Of a DNA stretch of 5,396 bases, positions 1 through 5,264 are shown in pieces. Location: the NCBI GenBank assembly GCA_007129775.1, contig SKUV01000151.1, positions 1-5,396 of the forward strand, given 5' to 3'. Every line of letters starts with the position of its first letter. Within the stretch, counting starts at the first letter, position 1. Position numbers and translations under genes: made by a program. The notes under the pieces are model-generated. The model was given only the letters and a program-made list of their open reading frames with translations. It did no database searches and was not told where the DNA came from. Source of the DNA: Paracoccaceae bacterium (GTDB lineage Bacteria; Pseudomonadota; Alphaproteobacteria; Rhodobacterales; Rhodobacteraceae).

Positions 1-246
1 CACCGCCGCACCAAGGTCCGCTCGCCGAAAACCAACGGCTTCGTCGAGCGCTTCAACGGCACCGTCCTCGACGAGTTCTTCCGCCTGAAGATGCGCGAGC
101 GGTTCTACGAAAGCGTCGAGGCGCTGCAGGAAGACCTCGACGCGTGGCTCGTATTCTACAACACCGAGCGCCCGCACCTCGGCTATCGCAACATGGGCCG
201 ACGACCCATCGAAACCGTCATGTCATTCGTCAGTCAAGAAGGTTAA
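1..246 (+). CDS. Transposase C-terminal fragment, IS481/IS3-type DDE integrase (5' part outside window)
   Basis: The frame is open from the first base to TAA at 244-246 and gives 81 residues with no start, so this is the 3' end of a longer gene. The fragment shows the end of an rve-type integrase core: TNGFVERFNGT at residues 11-21, where E16 is expected to be the last acidic residue of the DDE triad, then a helical stretch (about 33-50) and the YNTERPHLGYRNMGRRPIETV tail (two blocks, about 54-73) typical of IS481 and related IS3-type transposases. The family catalyses cut-and-paste or copy-and-paste movement of its own insertion sequence by joining DNA strands at the terminal repeats. The first two catalytic aspartates and the helix-turn-helix lie before the window, so intactness cannot be judged. 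No frameshift is seen in the visible part. Assignment to IS481 rather than IS3 is from the tail motif only. Confidence 0.87.
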   Translation, partial: HRRTKVRSPKTNGFVERFNGTVLDEFFRLKMRERFYESVEALQEDLDAWLVFYNTERPHLGYRNMGRRPIETVMSFVSQEG

Positions 247-285
247 GTGGACATATTTGCGTTTTCTCGGTGTCCCCGCCCTGCG
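1..285 (+). mobile_element. Right-hand part of an insertion sequence (boundary uncertain)
   Basis: The transposase stops at 246 and nrdJ, a chromosomal gene, ends at 286 on the other strand, so the right end of the insertion sequence should lie within about 247-285. Compact IS elements usually end within some tens of bases after the transposase stop. The stretch 247-275 is visibly richer in A+T than the nrdJ side and contains GGACA (249-253) and TGTCC (271-275), either of which could belong to a terminal inverted repeat. The left end and any target duplication lie outside the window, so the end given here is only the outer limit. Confidence 0.5.
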
Positions 286-2550
286 CTATCCGCATTTAGA
301 ATGTCCGCAGGCGCGGCAGGTCATGCAGCCTTCGATCATCACCATCTCGTAGGCACCGCAGGCCGGGCAGGCCGCGCCGCGCGGGCTTTCGCCCACCGCC
401 ATCACCTGCGCCTGCGGGTCGGTCTTGAGCCCCAGCCCCTCGCCCCCGATGAAGCCGATCGCGATCAGATGCCGCTCGATCACCCCGCCGATGGCGGCGA
501 GGATCGAGGGCACATAGCGCCCCTCCATCCATGCCCCGCCGCGTGGGTCGAACACCGCCTTCAACTCCTCCACCACGAAGGACACATCGCCCCCGCGCCG
601 GAACACCGCCGAGATCATCCGCGTCAGCGCCACCGTCCAGGCGTAATGCTCCATGTTCTTGGAATTGATGAACACCTCAAAGGGCCGCCGGTGCCCGGCT
701 ATGATTATATCGTTTATCGTGATGTAGATCGCATGCTCGCTGACCGGCCATTTCAGCTTGTAGGTCGCCCCTTCCAGCGTCTGCGGCCGGTCCAGCGGTT
801 CGGCGATATAGACCACATCGGCCCCGGTATCGGGCTGCGGCGCGGCCTCCTGCGCTTCGGAGACCGACAGCACGCTGCCGGTAACCGCGTTCGGGCGATA
901 GGTCGTGCAGCCCTTGCAACCGGAGGCATAGGCTTGCCGGTAGACATCCTTGAACGCCTCGAACGAGATATCGGCGGGCACGTTGATCGTCTTGGAGATG
1001 GAGCTGTCCACCCATTTCTGCGCGGCCGCCTGCATCCGAACGTGATCGGCCGGGTCGAGTGTCTGGGCGTTCACGAAATGCTCCGGCAGGGGCGCATCGC
1101 CGTGCATCTCGCGCCAGAGCGCGACGGCGTGATCCACCACCTCCTCCTCGGTCTTGGATCCGTCTTTTTGCAGCACCTTGCGGGTGTAGCTGTAGGCGAA
1201 GATCGGCTCGATCCCCGAACTGACATTGCCCGCATAAAGGCTGATCGTGCCGGTGGGCGCGATCGAGGTCAGCAGGGCGTTGCGGATGCCGTGGCGGCGC
1301 ACCGCATCGCGGATGGGTTCTTCCATCGCCTGCATGTTGCCCGAGGCGAGGAACGCCTCTGCATCAAACAGCGGAAACGGCCCCTTCTCGCGCGCCAGAT
1401 CGACCGAGGCGAGATAGGCCGCGCAGGCGATCTTGTGCATCCATATCTCGGTCTGGCGCACGGCCTGCTCTGACCCATAGCGCTGCCCGACCATCGCCAG
1501 CGCATCGGCAAGCCCCGTCACGCCAAGGCCGATGCGCCGCTTGGCCTGCGCCTCGGCGGCCTGCTGCGGCAGGGGAAAGCGGCTGACATCGACCACATTG
1601 TCCATCATCCGCACCGCCGTGCGCACCAGATTCTTCAGCGCCGCCGCATCCAGCCGCGCCCGGGGCCCGAACGGGTCGATCACCAGCCGCGCGAGGTTGA
1701 TGGAGCCCAGAAGGCAGGCGCCGTAGGGCGGCAGCGGCTGCTCGCCACAGGGGTTGGTGGCCGAGATCGTCTCGCAATAGGACAGGTTGTTCATCGCGTT
1801 CACACGGTCGATGAAGATCACGCCCGGCTCGGCGTAATCGTAGGTCGCGCGCATGATCCGGTTCCACAGATCGCGCGCCTCCACCGTGCGATAGACCTTG
1901 CCTTCGAACACCAGATCCCACGGCCCGCCGGCCTCCACCGCCGCCATGAATGCATCGCTCACCAGCACCGAAAGGTTGAACATGCGCAGCCGCGCGGCAT
2001 CCTGCTTGGCTGCAATGAACTCCTCTATATCCGGATGGTCGCAGCGCATGGTGGCCATCATCGCGCCCCGGCGCGAGCCCGCCGACATGATCGTTCGGCA
2101 CATCGCATCCCAGACATCCATGAACGACAAAGGCCCCGAGGCATCGGCGGCGACCCCGTGCACCTCGGCCCCGCGCGGGCGGATCGTACTGAAATCATAG
2201 CCGATACCGCCGCCCTGCTGCATCGTCAGCGCGGCCTCCTTCAGCATGTCGAAGATGCCCGACATGCTGTCGGGGATGGTGCCCATGACGAAGCAGTTGA
2301 ACAGCGTCACGCTGCGCCCGGTGCCGGCGCCCGCGGTGATCCGCCCGGCGGGCAGAAAGCGGAAATCCTCCAGCGCCGCGTAGAATTCCGGCTCCCATGC
2401 CGCCGGGTCGGCCTCGGCCGCGGCGAGCGCCCGGGCGATCCGACGCCAGCTGTCCTCCACCGTGCCGTCGACCGGCGTGCCGTCTGCCGCCTTGAAGCGG
2501 TATTTCATATCCCAGATCTGTTCGGCGATGGGGGCATCGAAACGGGACAT
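286..2550 (-). CDS. nrdJ: Adenosylcobalamin-dependent (class II) ribonucleotide reductase
   Basis: NrdJ, 754 aa, reduces ribonucleotides (in this proteobacterial type usually diphosphates) to deoxyribonucleotides in the cytoplasm, using coenzyme B12 to make the active-site thiyl radical, so it works with or without oxygen. Visible motifs: LFNCFV with C86 and YGACLLGSINL with C279, the expected redox pair; NPCGE at 266-270 with radical-bearing C268 and N266/E270; APTGTISL at 431-438; a Cys pair C545/C548; a TSCPD-type domain about 600-690; and a Cys-rich tail (C728, C731, C742, C745, C748, C753) that looks like a zinc ribbon plus thiol shuttle ending in SKCG. There is no N-terminal ATP-cone before the barrel. 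Length and ends look complete. The ATG at 2548-2550 is chosen because GGAGGT lies six bases upstream. It is transcribed alone, divergent from the DUF1489 gene. Three ATA codons at residues 612, 615 and 617 are unusual for this composition. Confidence 0.97.
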   Translation of the reverse strand: MSRFDAPIAEQIWDMKYRFKAADGTPVDGTVEDSWRRIARALAAAEADPAAWEPEFYAALEDFRFLPAGRITAGAGTGRSVTLFNCFVMGTIPDSMSGIFDMLKEAALTMQQGGGIGYDFSTIRPRGAEVHGVAADASGPLSFMDVWDAMCRTIMSAGSRRGAMMATMRCDHPDIEEFIAAKQDAARLRMFNLSVLVSDAFMAAVEAGGPWDLVFEGKVYRTVEARDLWNRIMRATYDYAEPGVIFIDRVNAMNNLSYCETISATNPCGEQPLPPYGACLLGSINLARLVIDPFGPRARLDAAALKNLVRTAVRMMDNVVDVSRFPLPQQAAEAQAKRRIGLGVTGLADALAMVGQRYGSEQAVRQTEIWMHKIACAAYLASVDLAREKGPFPLFDAEAFLASGNMQAMEEPIRDAVRRHGIRNALLTSIAPTGTISLYAGNVSSGIEPIFAYSYTRKVLQKDGSKTEEEVVDHAVALWREMHGDAPLPEHFVNAQTLDPADHVRMQAAAQKWVDSSISKTINVPADISFEAFKDVYRQAYASGCKGCTTYRPNAVTGSVLSVSEAQEAAPQPDTGADVVYIAEPLDRPQTLEGATYKLKWPVSEHAIYITINDIIIAGHRRPFEVFINSKNMEHYAWTVALTRMISAVFRRGGDVSFVVEELKAVFDPRGGAWMEGRYVPSILAAIGGVIERHLIAIGFIGGEGLGLKTDPQAQVMAVGESPRGAACPACGAYEMVMIEGCMTCRACGHSKCG

Positions 2551-2556
2551 GGGCAG

Positions 2557-2562
2557 ACCTCC
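2557..2562 (-). promoter_or_regulatory. Ribosome binding site of nrdJ
   Basis: Reading the minus strand, GGAGGT ends six bases before the ATG at 2550-2548. This is close to the ideal anti-16S match and spacing, and it fixes the nrdJ start. Confidence 0.8.
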
Positions 2563-2598
2563 GGACAGGGTCGGGGATGGGGCGCGCGGGAAACGCTC

Positions 2599-2627
2599 AA
2601 GATACGCCGCGACCCCGCGCCGGTCAA
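2599..2627 (-). promoter_or_regulatory. Candidate sigma70-type promoter of nrdJ
   Basis: On the minus strand TTGACC (2627-2622) is followed after exactly 17 bases by TATCTT (2604-2599). These are 5/6 and 4/6 matches to the -35 and -10 consensus at the ideal spacing. Transcription would start near 2592, giving a leader of about 40 bases that contains the GGAGGT ribosome binding site. Such a leader is far too short for a cobalamin riboswitch. The dyad GTCA-N4-TGAC (2623-2634) overlaps the -35 element and could be an operator. The call rests on sequence match only. Confidence 0.5.
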
Positions 2628-2652
2628 TCGTGACGCAGCATCGGAGGCCACC

Positions 2653-2680
2653 TTGAAGCCGCCCGGCAGGGTGCTAGGAT
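2653..2680 (+). promoter_or_regulatory. Candidate promoter of the DUF1489 gene
   Basis: TTGAAG (2653-2658) and TAGGAT (2675-2680) are separated by 16 bases, four matches each to the -35 and -10 consensus. The predicted start near 2687 would leave a leader of about 16 bases holding only the GGGGGA ribosome binding site at 2691-2696, six bases before the ATG. It points away from the nrdJ promoter, and the two -35 elements lie 25 bases apart, so one regulator could affect both. Confidence 0.42.
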
Positions 2681-2702
2681 CGCGGTATCTGGGGGAACAG
2701 CC

Positions 2703-3134
2703 ATGGCAGGTTGCATACATCTGGTAAAGCTTTGCGTCGGCGCCGAGTCGATCGACGACCTCGCCCGCTGGCAGCAGGAGCGGCGCGCGCGCACCGGCGA
2801 CTCGCGGCCCGTCCATGTCACACGGATGTGGCCGAGGCGCGCGGCGGAGGTGCTCGCGGGCGGCTCGCTTTACTGGGTGATCCGCGGCGTGATCCTCGCG
2901 CGTCAGCCCGTCGCCGCGCTGGAGGAACGACGCGGCGAGGACGGCATCCTGCGTTGCGCGATAGTGCTGGAGCCCGAGATCATCCGCACAGAGCCCGCCC
3001 CCCGCCGCCCCTTTCAGGGCTGGCGCTATCTGGCGCCCGCCGATGCCCCGCGCGATCTGCCGCCCATGCGGGACGGTGACGATGCCCTGCCGCCCGCGCT
3101 GAGCGCCGCGCTGGCCGATCTCGGGGTCCGCTGA
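2703..3134 (+). CDS. DUF1489 family protein, function unknown
   Basis: A 143-residue soluble protein recognised as DUF1489, a family found mainly in Alphaproteobacteria. Conserved blocks are HLVKL at 6-10, VTRMWPRRAAEVL at 39-51, GGSLYWVIRGVILARQ at 53-68, and a C-terminal block about 85-110 containing LEPEII and the PFQGWRYL signature. Full length compares well with the family. There is no signal peptide or membrane segment; the many Arg residues and conserved aromatics would suit binding of a nucleic acid or another anionic partner, but that is only inference. The ATG at 2703 is supported by GGGGGA at 2691-2696. The gene is divergent from nrdJ across 152 bases and convergent with rnhA, so it is probably monocistronic. 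No biochemical function is claimed. Confidence 0.88.
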   Translation: MAGCIHLVKLCVGAESIDDLARWQQERRARTGDSRPVHVTRMWPRRAAEVLAGGSLYWVIRGVILARQPVAALEERRGEDGILRCAIVLEPEIIRTEPAPRRPFQGWRYLAPADAPRDLPPMRDGDDALPPALSAALADLGVR

Positions 3135-3201
3135 GGCCGGGCGCGGGCGGACCTGGCGTGCCGCGATCCGGCAGTCACGGGGAGGAAACACCCGGTGCTG
3201 C

Positions 3202-3217
3202 CCCCGGTCGGTCGGGG
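3202..3217. terminator. Candidate hairpin terminator between DUF1489 gene and rnhA
   Basis: CCCCG (3202-3206) pairs with CGGGG (3213-3217); a G-T pair next to it closes a four-base TCGG loop. It lies 67 bases after the DUF1489 stop in a convergent intergenic region, a position that suits transcription stop. There is no run of T on either side, so it is not a classic rho-independent terminator. Confidence 0.3.
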
Positions 3218-3280
3218 CGCGCGCAACCAAATCGACCCGCAGCGCGCCAGCGCCCGGCGCAAATGCCGCCACTGGCAGGT

Positions 3281-3299
3281 GCTGCGCCGCCCGCGCAGC
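3281..3299 (-). terminator. Candidate hairpin at the 3' end of the ispH-rnhA operon
   Basis: GCTGCGC (3281-3287) and GCGCAGC (3293-3299) are perfect inverted repeats, a 7-bp all-but-one GC stem with a five-base loop. The hairpin begins 11 bases after the rnhA stop codon on the minus strand. A T tract is missing, so it may stabilise the mRNA 3' end or act with Rho rather than terminate by itself. Confidence 0.38.
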
Positions 3300-3310
3300 C
3301 GGGCAAGCGC

Positions 3311-3832
3311 TCAGCCCCTCGCGCGCGCCGCCTTGAACGGCGCCATACCAGCGCGGGCGAGTTCGTCGGCGCGCTCGTTTTCCGCATGGCCGGCATGGCC
3401 CTTGATCCATTGCCACCGCACCTTGTGGCGGGCCTGCGCGGCGTCCAGCGCGCGCCACAGATCGGCATTCTTCACGGGCTTGCGCGTCGAAGTCTTCCAG
3501 CCGTTGCGCTTCCAGCCGGCCAGCCATTCGGTGATACCGTTCTTCACATAGGCGCTGTCGGTGACGATGGTGATCTCGCTCGGCCGGTTCAGCGCCTCCA
3601 GCGCGCGGATCGCCGCCAGCAGTTCCATCCGGTTGTTGGTGGTCTCGGCCTCGCCGCCGCAAAGCGCGCGCTGCCGCACCACCCGCGCGCCGTCAAGCGC
3701 CTGCAGCAGCACGCCCCAGCCCCCGGGGCCGGGATTGCCGCTGCAGGCCCCGTCGGTATGGGCAACAAGGCGCAACGCGCCCGCCGCCGCGGCCATGGGC
3801 GTGTCATCCTGCGATGCCGGCGCGTCAGCCAT
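3311..3832 (-). CDS. rnhA: Ribonuclease HI
   Basis: RNase HI cuts the RNA strand of RNA:DNA hybrids in the cytoplasm and helps clear R-loops and replication primers; it needs divalent metal. All expected active-site residues are visible: D27 in the HTDGACSGNPGPGGWG block (25-40), E70 in NNRMEL, D92 in TDSAYV, and H146 and D156 in KGHAGHAENERADELA (144-159). They correspond to D10, E48, D70, H124 and D134 of the E. coli enzyme. The 173-residue length exceeds the usual 150-160, mostly because of an extra N-terminal stretch (residues 1-19) rich in Ala. The ATG at 3830-3832 overlaps the end of the upstream DUF3429 gene by eight bases (ATGGCTGA), which favours coupled translation. A second in-frame ATG at 3794-3796 (residue 13) would give 161 aa, nearer the family norm, with AGGA ten bases upstream; the start is therefore less sure than the function. 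Confidence 0.96.
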   Translation of the reverse strand: MADAPASQDDTPMAAAAGALRLVAHTDGACSGNPGPGGWGVLLQALDGARVVRQRALCGGEAETTNNRMELLAAIRALEALNRPSEITIVTDSAYVKNGITEWLAGWKRNGWKTSTRKPVKNADLWRALDAAQARHKVRWQWIKGHAGHAENERADELARAGMAPFKAARARG

Positions 3833-4286
3833 AAAGCCCCACCAGCAGGCACAGCAGAACCACCAGGGTCAGCACCGCGCGCAGCCGCAGCCACCATTCC
3901 GGCACCAGCCCCCAGCGGGCGAATTGCGCATCCAGCGTGAAGACCGCCAGAAATCCCACCAGCAGCGCCGAAAGCGCGGTCTGCGGCCCGCCCCCCACCA
4001 TGAAAAAAGTCCAGAGCGCCGGCAGAACCGACAGGCCATAGGCGCGCAGCGCCAACGTCCCCTCGGCCCGCGTGGCAAAACCCCACAGCACCCCGGACAT
4101 GAACGACAGGATCACGATGCCATAGGCCGCCAGCACATATTGCCCGGCCATGCGCGGCGACAGCGCCGTGCGCGCCCAGTCGGCCAAGGCGGGCGACAGC
4201 ACCGTGGCCGCGCCCCACAGAAACGGCAACAGTCCCGCCAGACCGAGCGCCAGCGGCACCGCGGGCACATGTGCGAAAAACCGCAT
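3825..4286 (-). CDS. DUF3429 family integral membrane protein
   Basis: A 153-residue, very hydrophobic protein matching my recollection of DUF3429, a family of small inner-membrane proteins of unknown function. Five membrane segments can be read: about 8-30 (with the typical LGLAGLLPFLWGA start), 50-70 (YGIVILSFMSGVLWGF), 79-97, 103-120 and 134-151. The loops are short and no catalytic motif is visible. The ATG at 4284-4286 comes 12 bases after the ispH stop codon; that gap lacks a good Shine-Dalgarno sequence, so translation may depend on ribosomes finishing ispH. Its TGA overlaps the rnhA start. This places it in the middle of an ispH-DUF3429-rnhA operon. A role in membrane or envelope homeostasis would be a guess; no function is assigned. 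Confidence 0.85.
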   Translation of the reverse strand: MRFFAHVPAVPLALGLAGLLPFLWGAATVLSPALADWARTALSPRMAGQYVLAAYGIVILSFMSGVLWGFATRAEGTLALRAYGLSVLPALWTFFMVGGGPQTALSALLVGFLAVFTLDAQFARWGLVPEWWLRLRAVLTLVVLLCLLVGLYG

Positions 4287-4298
4287 CCGCGCGTGCCG

Positions 4299-5249
4299 TC
4301 AGGCCGGCTCGCGCAGCACGCGCGGCACCTTGAACTCCACGTTCTCGACGGCGGTCTCGACCAGTTCGCGCGTCACCTCGAAGCGTTCCGAAAAGGCGTC
4401 GATCACCTCTTCGATCAGCACCTCGGGCGCGCTGGCCCCGGCGGTGATACCCACCGCGCGCGCGCCTTCCAGCGACCGCCAGTCGATTTCCGCGGCACGC
4501 TGGACAAGCTGGGCATGGGCGCAGCCCGCCCCCTGCCCGACTTCCACCAGCCGGCGCGAGTTCGACGAATTCGGCGCCCCGATCACAAGCAGTGCGTCGA
4601 CCCTCGGCGCGATCGCCTTGACCGCGGCCTGGCGGTTGGTGGTCGCATAGCAGATGTCTTCCTTGTGCGGCCCGACGATGGCGGGAAAACGCGCCTGCAG
4701 CGCGGCCACGATATCGGCGGTGTCATCGACCGAAAGGGTGGTCTGGGTGATGAAGGCCAGCCGCCCCGGGTCGCGCACCTGCAGGCGTGCCACATCCGCC
4801 ACCGTTTCCACCAACAGCACCTCTCCGGGCGGCAGCTGGCCCATGGTGCCGATCGTCTCGGGGTGGCCCTCGTGGCCGATCATCACCATCTGCAAGCCGT
4901 TGGCGTGATGGCGCTCGGCCTCGATATGGACCTTGCTGACCAGCGGGCAGGTGGCGTCCACATAGACCATGTTGCGGCGTGCGGCCTCGGCCGGCACGGC
5001 CTTGGGCACCCCGTGGGCGGAAAAGATCACCGGCCGGTCGTCGGGGCAATCGTCCAGTTCCTCGACGAACACCGCCCCCTTGGCCCGCAGCCCGTCGACG
5101 ACGAAACGATTGTGCACGATCTCGTGGCGCACATAGACAGGGGCGCCCCATTTCTCGAGCGCCATTTCAACGATCTTGATGGCCCGGTCGACACCGGCGC
5201 AGAAGCCGCGCGGGGCGGCCAGATAAAGGGTCAGGGGAGGGCGGGTCAT
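4299..5249 (-). CDS. ispH: 4-hydroxy-3-methylbut-2-enyl diphosphate reductase
   Basis: IspH (LytB) carries out the last step of the MEP pathway, reducing HMBPP to IPP and DMAPP with a [4Fe-4S] cluster. From the chosen start the protein has 316 aa, as usual for the family. The three cluster cysteines are present: C17 in APRGFCAGV, C101 in DATCPLV and C200 in CYATTNRQ. Substrate-binding residues also appear: H46 in HEIVHN, H79 in SAHGV, H129 and E131 in GHEGHPE, TQTTLS at 168-173, APNSSNS at 225-231 and GITAGASAPE at 267-276. I chose the ATG at 5247-5249 because GGAG stands six bases upstream and because the MTRPPLTLYLAAPRGF beginning fits homologues I know; an in-frame ATG five codons earlier (5262-5264, 321 aa) has its GGGAG only two bases away. 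It is the first gene of a probable operon with the DUF3429 gene and rnhA, and would feed isoprenoid synthesis such as quinones and carotenoids. Confidence 0.96.
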   Translation of the reverse strand: MTRPPLTLYLAAPRGFCAGVDRAIKIVEMALEKWGAPVYVRHEIVHNRFVVDGLRAKGAVFVEELDDCPDDRPVIFSAHGVPKAVPAEAARRNMVYVDATCPLVSKVHIEAERHHANGLQMVMIGHEGHPETIGTMGQLPPGEVLLVETVADVARLQVRDPGRLAFITQTTLSVDDTADIVAALQARFPAIVGPHKEDICYATTNRQAAVKAIAPRVDALLVIGAPNSSNSRRLVEVGQGAGCAHAQLVQRAAEIDWRSLEGARAVGITAGASAPEVLIEEVIDAFSERFEVTRELVETAVENVEFKVPRVLREPA

Positions 5250-5255
5250 GGCAGG

Positions 5256-5259
5256 CTCC
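5256..5259 (-). promoter_or_regulatory. Ribosome binding site deciding the ispH start
   Basis: Minus-strand GGAG is followed by six bases and then the ATG at 5249-5247. The upstream in-frame ATG at 5264-5262 has GGGAG separated by only two bases, which is too close for normal initiation. This supports the shorter, 316-residue IspH. Confidence 0.6.
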
Positions 5260-5264
5260 GTCAT

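Larger units (their letters stand above)
3135..3310. other. Convergent intergenic region without a gene
   Basis: Between the DUF1489 stop and the rnhA stop lie 176 GC-rich bases. Open frames crossing it are continuations of frames antisense to rnhA or the DUF1489 gene and have no recognisable protein similarity. Apart from the two hairpins listed separately, and a weak TGCC/GGCA stem at 3264-3277, I see nothing in it. Confidence 0.6.

Noticed and set aside
247..1473. Plus-strand 408-codon open frame starting with GTG right after the transposase stop
   Set aside because: It is antisense to the C-terminal half of nrdJ, has a His/Arg-rich low-information composition typical of frames opposite GC-rich codons, and shows no family motif. 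It is in frame with the transposase only by coincidence of the stop at 244-246.
2551..2702. Cobalamin riboswitch before nrdJ
   Set aside because: The region is too short once two promoters are allowed for, and no B12-box-like sequence is visible.
2035..2727. Plus-strand 230-codon frame crossing the nrdJ start and divergent promoter
   Set aside because: It is opposite the NrdJ N-terminal domain, lacks a good ribosome binding site, and its composition matches a shadow frame.
3158..3940. Plus-strand 260-codon frame spanning the convergent intergenic region and rnhA
   Set aside because: Most of it is antisense to rnhA and part of the DUF3429 gene; the intergenic part has no similarity that I can recognise and no upstream ribosome binding site stands out for a real start.
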